From positions 8,133 to 72,132 of the forward strand of contig CAYMOG010000005.1 of the NCBI GenBank assembly GCA_964392065.1: a stretch of 64,000 nucleotides of DNA. The letters run 5' to 3'. This DNA is from JASBZA01 sp964392065. GTDB lineage: Bacteria; Bacillota; Clostridia; Saccharofermentanales; Fastidiosipilaceae. The position numbers and the translations under genes are program-made. Positions 8,116-17,079 of the stretch are shown in pieces (position 1 is the first letter of the stretch; each line of letters starts with the position of its first letter). Below the pieces are notes generated by a model that was not told the origin of the DNA, did no database searches, and saw nothing but the letters and a program-made list of their open reading frames with translations.

Positions 8116-9477
8116 GTGAACGAGTATTTATGTAAATTTGGAGGATCATCCCTCTCATCCGCTGCGCAAATGCGCAAAGTATCTAATATCATAAAATCTA
8201 ATCATCGCAGACGCTATGTCGTCGTCTCAGCCCCTGGGAAGAGTCATCCTGATGAGACCAAAATCACAGATTTACTCATAGCTTTGGCCTCTGCTATAAC
8301 CAATGATTTCCCCTCTGAAGATTTAATTACTCAGATAGCTGATCGCTATGGCAAAATTGCTGATGAATTAGCTCTGGATACAGATTATAGAGAATTAGTT
8401 AAACAAGACATACTGGACAGAATTAGTAAGTATTCTCATAGTTATGTACACCTTGTAGATGCGCTCAAGGCATCCGGAGAAGACAATAACGCTAAACTTT
8501 TTGCTGAGCATTTAAGGAGTATAGGACTTGATGCCAATTATGTCTCACCTCATGATGTAGGCTTATATTTAGAGAAGAACAAGGGTGTAGTACGACCTCT
8601 TCCTGAAGCGTACGAAAATATTCGAGAAGCATTACTCGATAGAACCGATATCATCGTCTTCCCTGGTTTCTTTGGCTGCACACTTGAAGGAGAAATTTTA
8701 ACGTTCACTAGAGGCGGGTCCGATATAAGTGGTTCCATTTTAGCAGCGGCTCTCCATGTGGAAAAATATGAGAATTTCACGGATGTCGATGCAGTTTATT
8801 CTGTGAGACCGGACCTCGTGAAGAATCCTATGCCTATACGGGAAATGACTTATGATGAGATGCGAGAACTCGCCTATACTGGATTTAACATCTTGCATGA
8901 AGATGCTTTGGAGCCTGTTAGGCGCCAAAATATTCCTCTACAGATTAAAAGTATAGATGATCCTGAAGGTCATGGTACTTATATCGTAGGAAAACGTATG
9001 GATTTCGAAGGTATAATGACGGGCATTTCTGGCAAAAAAGGCTTCTGTGTTTTACATGTGGAAAAATACTTAATGAACCAAGAAGTTGGATTTGCACTAG
9101 ATGTTATACGCATAATAGCAGAATTAAATGTGCCCTTCGAACATATGCCTACTGGTATTGACTCCTTATCGATTATTTTCCGAGAAGATGTTCTAACTCC
9201 AGATAAAGAAAGACTACTCGTTACTCGTATATTAAAAGAACTAAATGTCGATGCCTGTTATGTAACCCATGAACTCGCAATAATCATGGCAGTTGGTATC
9301 GCCATGAAAAATGCTGTTGGAGTTCTAGGTAGAGCAGTAAATGCTTTAAGTAATGCGGGTATAAATATTGAACTTGTTGTGCAAGGCCCATCTGAAATTA
9401 GTATCCTTTTTGGTATTAAGGACAACCTATGTAATTACGCGATTCGAGAACTCTATAAGAGTTTCTTCCGTAATTAG
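8116..9477 (+). CDS. lysC: Aspartate kinase (AK III / YclM-like)
   Basis: Phosphorylates aspartate as the first step toward lysine, threonine and methionine. The 453-aa protein starts with the kinase motif YLCKFGGSSLSSAAQM, then VVVSAPGKSHPDETKITDLL, the FTRGGSDISG substrate loop and YENFTDVDAVYSVRP. The last 150 residues hold two ACT-type regulatory domains (near VLHVEKYLMNQEVGF and MAVGIAMKNAVGVLG). The VSAPGK...D-TK-TDLLI pattern is closest to the YclM/ThrD group, so feedback by lysine plus threonine is possible but not shown. The start is GTG, 5 nt after AAGGAGG (8104-8110). It is monocistronic and convergent with the asparaginase gene. Confidence 0.93.
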   Translation: MNEYLCKFGGSSLSSAAQMRKVSNIIKSNHRRRYVVVSAPGKSHPDETKITDLLIALASAITNDFPSEDLITQIADRYGKIADELALDTDYRELVKQDILDRISKYSHSYVHLVDALKASGEDNNAKLFAEHLRSIGLDANYVSPHDVGLYLEKNKGVVRPLPEAYENIREALLDRTDIIVFPGFFGCTLEGEILTFTRGGSDISGSILAAALHVEKYENFTDVDAVYSVRPDLVKNPMPIREMTYDEMRELAYTGFNILHEDALEPVRRQNIPLQIKSIDDPEGHGTYIVGKRMDFEGIMTGISGKKGFCVLHVEKYLMNQEVGFALDVIRIIAELNVPFEHMPTGIDSLSIIFREDVLTPDKERLLVTRILKELNVDACYVTHELAIIMAVGIAMKNAVGVLGRAVNALSNAGINIELVVQGPSEISILFGIKDNLCNYAIRELYKSFFRN

Positions 9478-9513
9478 TAGATTTAGGTATAGAAAACTTC
9501 ACGTTCTTAAACC

Positions 9514-10512
9514 TTAAATAATATCGTGATCAATTTTCGTATAGAGTAGGTTTCTGACCTGCTCTATATCTTTTGTTTGGGCCATTATCCACATAAGTTT
9601 TGCGCTCAAAGCTTCTATAGTCATACTACGTGCTTCGGGCATTCCATAATCGAAGAGTAAATTATGTCCTACTTGATAAATAGCCATGTCTGAACCTTCG
9701 TGCTGAACTTGGGTACTCATCACGACAATTTTACCAGAATGAAGCAAATGTTCTGCCGCTTCAGATAAGTCCCATTCATCCAGATTGGGTAAACCACCAC
9801 TCCCAAACCCCTCAATTATTATCGCATCGCAGTGTTGACCTACAGCCAGAAGGACTTCACTACGAAGTCCTGGCGTAAGTTGAATTACAGCCAAACTTGG
9901 ATCTAAGTCATGGGAGAAGCATACCTCACCTTCTGTTTTATCTTGAATGTAATAGATGATTTTCTCGCTTCTGATGTGTGCAATAGGAGGAAAATCAATA
10001 CTATTAAATGCACCATAACTTTTCGTATGTGTCTTACGAGCTCTAGTACCTAAGATAACTTGTCCATCAAATACAACTTTAACACCATTGGCCGAGTCAT
10101 CGACAGCGAAGCGCAAAGCATCTTGCAAGTTACGTCTCGCATCGGTATCGCGTCTTGCAATACTATGCTGAGATCCCGTAAGTACAATCGGCTTATAGCT
10201 ATTTCGTATGAGATAACTGAGGCCTGCTGCTGTATAGGCAAGCGTATCAGTACCATGAGTAATGAGAAATGCGTCATAGGTATCATAGCGTTCCTCTATC
10301 GCTCGGGCCAAGGCAATCCAATGCTGAGGATTCATATTTGTACTATCAATATTGAAGAGGGCTAGAACAGAAACATTGGCTAAATCTGCTAACTCGGGTA
10401 CATAAGCAAGTATTTCGCTACCATTTAACTGAGGAGCTAAGCCTTCTTCTGTAGGTTTACTGGCAATTGTCCCTCCCGTAGTAATTAATAAAATACGCTT
10501 AAGCTTATGCAT
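9514..10512 (-). CDS. ansA: Asparaginase
   Basis: Hydrolyses L-asparagine to aspartate and ammonia. The 332-aa product carries both catalytic threonine motifs: LLITTGGTIASK at the N-terminus and ITHGTDTLAYTAAGL near residue 90, with the lysine of the ARKTHTKSYGAFNS region following. There is no signal peptide, so it is a cytoplasmic enzyme. I start at the ATG at 10512 (MHKLKRIL), behind AAGGAAG; a longer reading frame reaches 10557 but adds only residues that overlap the upstream gene. Its start overlaps the flavoprotein gene by 8 bp, so it is probably coupled to it. Confidence 0.93.
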   Translation of the reverse strand: MHKLKRILLITTGGTIASKPTEEGLAPQLNGSEILAYVPELADLANVSVLALFNIDSTNMNPQHWIALARAIEERYDTYDAFLITHGTDTLAYTAAGLSYLIRNSYKPIVLTGSQHSIARRDTDARRNLQDALRFAVDDSANGVKVVFDGQVILGTRARKTHTKSYGAFNSIDFPPIAHIRSEKIIYYIQDKTEGEVCFSHDLDPSLAVIQLTPGLRSEVLLAVGQHCDAIIIEGFGSGGLPNLDEWDLSEAAEHLLHSGKIVVMSTQVQHEGSDMAIYQVGHNLLFDYGMPEARSMTIEALSAKLMWIMAQTKDIEQVRNLLYTKIDHDII

Positions 10513-11995
10513 CCTGCTTGTCTTCCTTTCGCCAGGATTCAAATGCCCATGCAACAACTTCGGCTAAAGCAGGGTGTACCGTCATATTCTCTACTACATT
10601 TTCATACCGGTTTACAGGATAGCGATCTTGTCTCCCTATCGCCATAAGATAAGTATAAGGTTCAATCAGGGAGGAGGCTTCATCCGCAAGAATATGCACC
10701 CCAAGAATTTCATGGGTAATTTCATCTACGATAACTTTTGCAAAACCATCGATTTCTTCTTGCTCTGGAAGAATCCCACGAGCATAAGCTTGAGCCGTCG
10801 ACGAATACTTCAAATAACCTACCTTATGTTTTATTCCTTGAGCAATTGCTTCTTCTTCCGTAATCCCTACGCGTGCAATCTGCATAGCCGTAAATGTGCC
10901 TGAAGGCACAACTTCATAATCGGCATGGCGATAATCTTCTCTTGATTTGACTTCTGGAGACATGAGATTGTAGGCAAGAATTTGTCCTTCATAATTAGAT
11001 TTATGCCTGAGCTGAGGTTTACCATTGATATCTCCCATAGCATAAACGCCATCGACTGATGTCTCCAAATATGCATTCGTAGGAATCCACATTCTCTCAT
11101 CTAATTCTAGTCCTATACTTTCTAGATTTAGAGTATCGGCATTAGATATAATGCCAGGACAAACAAATAGAGAATCTGCCTCTAAACGTGTTTTCTTACC
11201 TTCTTCTCTATCCAATAGAGTTAGAATTTTTTTATTATTTTCTTCTCTTACTTCATCAATTAAACTATTGAGATAGATCTTAATCCCATTATTTCTGAGT
11301 ATGCTGGTAATTCTCTCCGAAATCTCATGGTCTTGCCTAGGCACCAAGCGTTTATTTCTCTGAACAATCGTACAATCTACTCCAAAGGATTGAAAAATAT
11401 GCGCAAATTCTACACCTATGTCTCCACCACCAATAATAATCATAGATTCTGGCAAAGTTTCAGGCCAAGTTTCAATATGAAATAGAGATTCCGAAGTCAT
11501 AATGCTCACTGATGATGCGTTCACTTCTCTAGGAATATTTGTTCGTCCTCCATTAGCTAGAACAACCTTCTCTGCTAGAATTTCTTCTTCATCTGTTGCT
11601 GTAGTAATAAGTAATTTGAAATAAGCGTGGCCTTCATAATCCACCTTACCTACAAAACTTGCAAAACCATGTAATAAATCAATATTTTCATAAGGAGCAT
11701 AATACTCTACTAGAGAATCACTCTCTGCAATTTTTTCAAAAACCCTACGTTTTAGAGCTGGCCAATCAATTTTCATCGCTTCACCAGAAACAGCAACATC
11801 CGATGCTTTCTGAGTCATACGAATTAAATCAGCTGCATGCACCATAATCTTGGTAGGAATACATCCTCGATTTAAGCATGTACCACCCCATCTTGTTCCC
11901 TCAATGAGACATACTTTATGCCCTGTTTTCATCGCCATATCGGTAATGTACGTACCACCACCTGAACCAACTACAGCTATATCATAAATTTTCAT
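10505..11995 (-). CDS. Dihydrolipoyl dehydrogenase-like pyridine nucleotide-disulfide oxidoreductase
   Basis: A 496-aa class I flavoprotein disulfide reductase. It shows the FAD dinucleotide fold (DIAVVGSGGGTYITDMA), the redox-active pair GGTCLNRGCIPTK, an NAD(P) fold (SMIIIGGGDIGVEFAHIF), the second FAD motif VDGVYAMGDING and a C-terminal dimer interface ending in the HPALAE catalytic His-Glu pair (TVHPALAEVV). No lipoyl-dependent E1/E2 genes lie nearby, so a role other than a 2-oxoacid dehydrogenase complex is possible. It overlaps the GNAT gene by 4 bp and the asparaginase gene by 8 bp. Confidence 0.88.
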   Translation of the reverse strand: MKIYDIAVVGSGGGTYITDMAMKTGHKVCLIEGTRWGGTCLNRGCIPTKIMVHAADLIRMTQKASDVAVSGEAMKIDWPALKRRVFEKIAESDSLVEYYAPYENIDLLHGFASFVGKVDYEGHAYFKLLITTATDEEEILAEKVVLANGGRTNIPREVNASSVSIMTSESLFHIETWPETLPESMIIIGGGDIGVEFAHIFQSFGVDCTIVQRNKRLVPRQDHEISERITSILRNNGIKIYLNSLIDEVREENNKKILTLLDREEGKKTRLEADSLFVCPGIISNADTLNLESIGLELDERMWIPTNAYLETSVDGVYAMGDINGKPQLRHKSNYEGQILAYNLMSPEVKSREDYRHADYEVVPSGTFTAMQIARVGITEEEAIAQGIKHKVGYLKYSSTAQAYARGILPEQEEIDGFAKVIVDEITHEILGVHILADEASSLIEPYTYLMAIGRQDRYPVNRYENVVENMTVHPALAEVVAWAFESWRKEDKQDA

Positions 11996-12603
11996 GTTAT
12001 TTCCTCCTGAATTTCTTTATATAACCAACTCCAACTCTGCAGATTATGTAAGATACTCTCTGTCCACTGATCATAAGCCATGCGTTGGATATAAACGCCA
12101 CTATCTTCTCTAGCAAAATAGATTGCTCCTCGATTTTGGAATCCTAAACGCTGTAATAAACTTTGCATGATCTGATTGTCACGATGGGTATCGATGCGAA
12201 ACATAGGGATATCCGCTCTATGCGCTTGTCTAGCGGCATAACAGAAAAAACATAGAGACAATCCCTTTTCTTTAAATTCATCTGCCAATGCAATCCTATG
12301 GATAACACCATAAGGCAAGTTGTTCGACCAAATATGCGCATTATTACCTTCGTAACCGAGATCTTGTGACATAGCAAAGTACATTGTCCCAACAGTTTCA
12401 ATCTTATCACCTAGGATAATTTCTAGAATATAAGAATTTCCTTCTGACAAGTCTTTACGAAACGTAGAAGCGTTAGGATAGTTGTCTTGCCATTGATCAA
12501 TTCCCTGATAAGCAAAATTCTTACTGGCTTGTTGATAGCATGTTAAACAAAAGGCTTCATCTTCTGCCCTTGCTTTTCTTATGCGCCAGTAAATGTTATC
12601 CAT
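11992..12603 (-). CDS. GNAT family N-acetyltransferase
   Basis: A 203-aa acyltransferase-type protein. Residues 1-60 resemble the GNAT start (WRIRKARAEDEAFCLTCYQQ), and the middle contains a typical beta-strand and CoA-binding stretch: GVIHRIALADEFKEKGLSL followed by FCYAARQAHRADIPMFRIDTH and a NQIMQSLLQRLGFQNRGAIYF ending. The acceptor is unknown. It is first in a three-gene minus-strand set with the flavoprotein and asparaginase genes, which share overlapping ends. About 80 bp separate it from the end of parC. Confidence 0.8.
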   Translation of the reverse strand: MDNIYWRIRKARAEDEAFCLTCYQQASKNFAYQGIDQWQDNYPNASTFRKDLSEGNSYILEIILGDKIETVGTMYFAMSQDLGYEGNNAHIWSNNLPYGVIHRIALADEFKEKGLSLCFFCYAARQAHRADIPMFRIDTHRDNQIMQSLLQRLGFQNRGAIYFAREDSGVYIQRMAYDQWTESILHNLQSWSWLYKEIQEEIT

Positions 12604-12685
12604 TACTCTATCCTACAGTCTCCATCTTGAATTGCTTTCTTCACCTGTATTCTATCCCTTCATACAATACAGAGATTATCATGCG

Positions 12686-14950
12686 TTACATGTCTTCCAA
12701 GCCAATTTGTCTACCTATTAAGCTCTCTTCTCTCAGATACCTTCCACTCTGGTCTAAAGTTTTAATCTCATAATAACTTGCGTCCTCTAATTTCACATCC
12801 TCAAGAGGAATAAATAGATTTGCCTCGACCTTTTTTCTAAGTTTCATTACGCGAGCACCTAAATTGGAGCGACTCGGCAAAACTTCTAATAAGGCACTGC
12901 TAAATATGACCAACTGATCTTGTGTATTCATTAAAACCACATCCCGTTCTTCACCTTCGGGAATATAAATACCACCAATAGGTTTTTCCTTTGCATTAAA
13001 GGCTTTCACAAGTTTCTTGCGTCTGGTCTTCGTTACATATTCATTTAATGAAACTCTAGAAACTCTCCCTGACGGAAAGGCTACTAGAATATCTCCTCGG
13101 TATCTATGTTCTGTTTCTTCGTCATTTAAATCTTGTAAAACCACGAACAAAACTTCTTCCTCAGGTTCAAACTCAAGAATCGAAGGTAAATAATTTCCCC
13201 AATCTGAAGGTCTATTATCCTCCAAGTCATATAAAGGTATCCGATAAACATTAGCATGAGTCGTAAAACAAAATAGTAAAGATTTATTCGTACCTTCAAT
13301 TTCCTGAATAATCTTATCGTTTTCCTTCGTTTTGAGTTCTCCAGCACTACGAAGAGAAGTAAGTGCCAACTTCTTCAAATAGCCATCCTTCGTAAGGAAA
13401 ATTTTCAGATTAAAATCATCAATAAAATCTTCTTCTACTACCTCTGCAATATCCTCTTCATCGATCAGCTGGGTCAAACGCTCCTTGCCAAAGGACTCTG
13501 AAATGCGTTCAAGATCTTCTACTATAAGCCCATCCAATAATTTAGGATTTCGTAGAATTCTCTCAATCTTTTTAATATCTTTTTCTAAATTTTCAATATC
13601 TTTTGTACGTTTCAGGATGTATTCACGATTAAGATTTCTCAGTTTAATCTCCGCAACATACTCCGCTTGTTCTCTATCTATATTGAAACCTTCACTTAGG
13701 TTTGGGATTACCAATTTTTCTTCTTCTGTATTGCGAATTATAGCAATAGCCTTATCTATATCTAGAAGGAGTTTCTCCAAACCCTTCAGTAAATGTAAAC
13801 GCTCTTGCTTTTCATTTAACTCATGAACCTTGGCTCGCTTAACTGTCGTTCTACGAAATACTAGCCATTCTGCTATGATCGATTTCACGCCTAGAACTCT
13901 AGGCGTACCATTAATTAAAATGTTGAAGTTACAAGCAAAGGAACTTACCATCGGAGTTAAGCTAAATAATCTCTGAATTAACAAATCATAATCCGTATTG
14001 CGCTTACATTCCAAAGTAATTTTCAGACCTTGTAAATCCGTTTCATCGCGTACATCATTAACTTCACGAAGTTTACCGTTCTTAACATTTTCCACAATCG
14101 AATCAATAATAGCTTCTACCGTGGTCGAGTAAGGTATTTCATAAATTTCAATTAAACTATTTTTCTTGTCTATCCTGTAGCGTGCCCGTAATCGAAATGA
14201 CCCTCTCCCTGTCTCATATATTTTCCTCATCTCTGAAACGTTATAAACCAATTCACCCCCACCAGGGAAGTCAGGTGCCGGCATGACCGTTATGGGGTCA
14301 GAAGCAGGATTCTTAATATAATTAATCGTGGCGGAACACACTTCTTGCAAGTTAAAAGGAGAAATGTTTGACGCCATACTAACTGCGATACCTTGATTAG
14401 AATTTACTAAAATAGAGGGAAAGCTTGCAGGTAAAAGCCTAGGTTCTTCTAGAGTACCATCATAGTTCGGCGTAAAGTCAACCACGTCCTTATCGATACC
14501 ATTGAATAACTCAGCTGCGAATGCGTCTAATCTTGCTTCCGTATATCGCGGTGCTGCGTATTGCATATCTCTTGAGTATTGTTTTCCCATGTTCCCTTTG
14601 GAGTCAATATAAGGGTGAAGAAGGGCTTGATTCCCTCTCGTCAAACGCACCATAGTTTCATATATCGTTTGATCGCCATGAGGATTAAGTTTCATCGTTT
14701 GTCCTACAATATTTGCAGATTTCGTTCGATTACCTTTGAGAAGACCCATTTTATACATTGTATAGAGGAGCTTTCGATGGGCAGGTTTAAACCCATCTAT
14801 TTCTGGAATAGCTCTAGAGACAATAACAGACATAGCATAAGGCATGTAATTACTTACTAGAGTTTCTGTAATCATCTGATCATGGACAATAATAGAATCC
14901 GCTGGAACATCGGCTTTATTCACTTGTGTGTTTTTTTTCTTCCTTGCCAT
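12686..14950 (-). CDS. parC: DNA topoisomerase IV subunit A (clostridial type)
   Basis: DNA breakage-reunion subunit of a type IIA topoisomerase, 754 aa. The N-terminal region (YAMSVIVSRAIPEIDGFKPAHRKLLYTMY) and the catalytic tyrosine in AAPRYTEARLDAFA (Tyr136) are clear. The long central coiled coil includes LNREYILKRTKDIENLEKDIKKIE. The C-terminal domain is short and I find no GyrA box (QRRGGKG-like), which fits topoisomerase IV rather than gyrase. It starts 8 bp after parE. The overall pattern matches the divergent GyrA/ParC pairs common in Clostridia; a separate gyrAB is expected elsewhere. Confidence 0.9.
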   Translation of the reverse strand: MARKKKNTQVNKADVPADSIIVHDQMITETLVSNYMPYAMSVIVSRAIPEIDGFKPAHRKLLYTMYKMGLLKGNRTKSANIVGQTMKLNPHGDQTIYETMVRLTRGNQALLHPYIDSKGNMGKQYSRDMQYAAPRYTEARLDAFAAELFNGIDKDVVDFTPNYDGTLEEPRLLPASFPSILVNSNQGIAVSMASNISPFNLQEVCSATINYIKNPASDPITVMPAPDFPGGGELVYNVSEMRKIYETGRGSFRLRARYRIDKKNSLIEIYEIPYSTTVEAIIDSIVENVKNGKLREVNDVRDETDLQGLKITLECKRNTDYDLLIQRLFSLTPMVSSFACNFNILINGTPRVLGVKSIIAEWLVFRRTTVKRAKVHELNEKQERLHLLKGLEKLLLDIDKAIAIIRNTEEEKLVIPNLSEGFNIDREQAEYVAEIKLRNLNREYILKRTKDIENLEKDIKKIERILRNPKLLDGLIVEDLERISESFGKERLTQLIDEEDIAEVVEEDFIDDFNLKIFLTKDGYLKKLALTSLRSAGELKTKENDKIIQEIEGTNKSLLFCFTTHANVYRIPLYDLEDNRPSDWGNYLPSILEFEPEEEVLFVVLQDLNDEETEHRYRGDILVAFPSGRVSRVSLNEYVTKTRRKKLVKAFNAKEKPIGGIYIPEGEERDVVLMNTQDQLVIFSSALLEVLPSRSNLGARVMKLRKKVEANLFIPLEDVKLEDASYYEIKTLDQSGRYLREESLIGRQIGLEDM

Positions 14951-14958
14951 ATACGCTC

Positions 14959-16944
14959 CTAATCCAAGTCCAACATATCCATATAGAGATGACCATTTTC
15001 TTCAATATAGTCTTTTCGACCCTGAAGGTTATTCCCCAGCCAAAGATCAAACATAGCTTTCATCGCTTCCTCTTCATCCGTTTGTACTTGAATAAGTCGC
15101 CTTGTTTCTGGATTCATCGTAGTTTCCCACATCATTTCAGGTTCATTTTCCCCTAAACCTTTAGACCTCTGGATATGTAAGTTTTGACTTCCATATTCTG
15201 TAATATAATCATTCTTTTCTGTATCATCAAAAGCAAAAAACGTCTGCTCTTCCTTACCTTTGCGGTAGGTTAGTTCATACAATGGAGATTCTGCAATATA
15301 AATCTTCCCTTCCCTAAGCAAAGTAGGCGCAAGGCGATAAAACATCGCCAATACGAGTGTTCTTATCTGGAAGCCGTCTACATCGGCGTCGGTACAAATA
15401 ATTATTTTAGACCATCTCAAATTATTCAAGTCAAATTCGCTAATTTGCTTATTATTCTTGTTTTTTACTTCTACACCAGTACCAATTACCTTCAATAGGT
15501 CCATGATAATATCACTTTTAAAAATTTGATTTAAGTCTGCTTTTAGACAATTTAAAATCTTGCCTCGAATTGGTATTACCGCTTGAAACTCCGCATCGCG
15601 TCCCATTTTTACAGAACCCAAAGCAGAATTACCTTCTACTATATAGATTTCTCTTCTGTCTATATCCTTTGACCGACAATCCACGAAATTTTTTACTCGA
15701 TTATTAATATCGATAGCCCCCATAAGGTTTCGCTTGATACTAATCCTCTGTTTCTCAGCACTTTCTCGACTACGTTTATTCACAAGCATCTGGTCGAAAA
15801 CACGGTTCGCTTGTTCCTTATTTTCGATTACCCAAACTTCAAGCCTTTCTCTAATCATATCCGTAATATAACGTTGAATAAAACGATTATTAATAGCTTT
15901 TTTCGTCTGGTTTTCATAGCTCGTTTGCGTAGAAAATGAATTAACAATACAAATCAAAGAGTCGCTCACATCTTGCCAAGTAATATGCTGTTCATTGGCT
16001 TTATACTTGTCATTATCTTTAATTAATTTATCCAAAGCTTGGGTAAATGCTGAACGTACCGCTTTTTCTGGTGAGCCTCCATACTCTAGCCATGATGAGT
16101 TATGATAGTATTCTAGTAGCTGATGTTCATTATTGAAGCAAAAAGCAATTTCCACCTTAAGCTTATACTCTGGTCTATCCTTACGATCTCTGCCTCTTCC
16201 CTCTGCCGTCCAACTCACAGGTTTAGAGATTCCTTTATCCTGATTAATTTCATGTACGAAACCCAAGATACCGTCAGGATATAAGAATTCTTCTTCCGTT
16301 CCAGTAATCTCATCAATAAATATAAATTGGATTCCTGCATTAACAATAGCTTGTCGTTTTAGCGTATTCGTAAAATACTCCAAACCAATATCTATATCTG
16401 TAAATACATCATCGTCCAATAAGAACCGTTGTCTAGTGCCACTCGGTTTATTCTTAGGGGCTTTTGTCTTTTTTAATCCACCCTTATTAATCCCGCGCTC
16501 AAATTCAAGCTCATACGTATAGCCATCACGTGTAACTTCAACTTGGAAGTATTTAGAAGCGTATTGCGTCGCACAAGCACCTAGACCATTTAAGCCTAGG
16601 GAGTACTCATAGTTTTCTCCTTGCAGTGTGTTGTATTTTCCACCTGCATAGAGTTCACAATAAACTAATTCCCAATTATAGCGTTCCTCCTTAGAGTTAT
16701 AGTCCAGAGGAATACCTCTCCCTTCATCGGTGACTTGTAAACTATGATCTTTAAATCTATGAACGATAATCTTACGACCGAATCCTTCTCTTGCTTCATC
16801 CAACGAGTTAGAAAGAATTTCAAAAAACGCGTGTTCTGCACCAATAATATCATCCGAGCCGAAAATAACGCCCGGTCTAAGTCGAACACGGTCGGGGCCC
16901 TTTAATTGGGAAATGCTGGTATTGTCATATTTTTGTGCTTGCAT
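14959..16944 (-). CDS. parE: DNA topoisomerase IV subunit B (clostridial type)
   Basis: ATPase/TOPRIM subunit partnering ParC; 661 aa. The GHKL ATPase motifs are visible (EILSNSLDEAREGFG, VTDEGRGIPLDYN and GLNGLGACATQYAS). The TOPRIM domain has IVEGNSALGSVKMGRDAEFQAVIPIRGKILN and the DxD pair in CTDADVDGFQIRTL. In most relatives the first motif is EGDSA; here Asp is Asn (residue 439, AAT codon at 15628-15630). I start at the ATG at 16944 because AGGAGA lies 4-5 nt upstream; a TTG eight codons earlier has no such site. Followed by parC after 14 bp. Confidence 0.9.
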   Translation of the reverse strand: MQAQKYDNTSISQLKGPDRVRLRPGVIFGSDDIIGAEHAFFEILSNSLDEAREGFGRKIIVHRFKDHSLQVTDEGRGIPLDYNSKEERYNWELVYCELYAGGKYNTLQGENYEYSLGLNGLGACATQYASKYFQVEVTRDGYTYELEFERGINKGGLKKTKAPKNKPSGTRQRFLLDDDVFTDIDIGLEYFTNTLKRQAIVNAGIQFIFIDEITGTEEEFLYPDGILGFVHEINQDKGISKPVSWTAEGRGRDRKDRPEYKLKVEIAFCFNNEHQLLEYYHNSSWLEYGGSPEKAVRSAFTQALDKLIKDNDKYKANEQHITWQDVSDSLICIVNSFSTQTSYENQTKKAINNRFIQRYITDMIRERLEVWVIENKEQANRVFDQMLVNKRSRESAEKQRISIKRNLMGAIDINNRVKNFVDCRSKDIDRREIYIVEGNSALGSVKMGRDAEFQAVIPIRGKILNCLKADLNQIFKSDIIMDLLKVIGTGVEVKNKNNKQISEFDLNNLRWSKIIICTDADVDGFQIRTLVLAMFYRLAPTLLREGKIYIAESPLYELTYRKGKEEQTFFAFDDTEKNDYITEYGSQNLHIQRSKGLGENEPEMMWETTMNPETRRLIQVQTDEEEAMKAMFDLWLGNNLQGRKDYIEENGHLYMDMLDLD

Positions 16945-16974
16945 AGAATCTCCTGAAATGAAATACAATATGTA

Positions 16975-16983
16975 ATTATACCA
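16975..16983 (-). promoter_or_regulatory. Extended -10 element of the parE-parC promoter
   Basis: On the minus strand TGGTATAAT (TATAAT at 16980-16975) lies about 30 nt upstream of the parE ATG. No clear -35 hexamer stands 17 bp upstream, so activity would depend on the TGn extension. Confidence 0.5.
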
Positions 16984-17010
16984 CAGATTGCAATAGAATT
17001 TTTATGAGAC

Positions 17011-17047
17011 ACTCCCTAGTATGCTGATAAATCAGCATCTAGGGAGT
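17011..17047 (-). terminator. Strong hairpin downstream of fhs
   Basis: ACTCCCTAG then ATGCTGA pair with TCAGCAT then CTAGGGAGT, with one unpaired T and a TAAA loop: a 16-bp stem ending 33 bp after the fhs stop. On the minus strand the hairpin is followed by only a short A/T run, not a clean U-tract, so it may act as a terminator or an mRNA 3'-end protector. It also separates fhs from the parE promoter. Confidence 0.6.
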
Positions 17048-17079
17048 TATTATACCTACCAATTAGCTATTCTAATGAC

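Noticed and set aside
10513..10557. Longer N-terminus for asparaginase.
   Set aside because: The extra residues lie inside the end of the flavoprotein gene and the conserved TTGGTIAS begins normally after ATG 10512.
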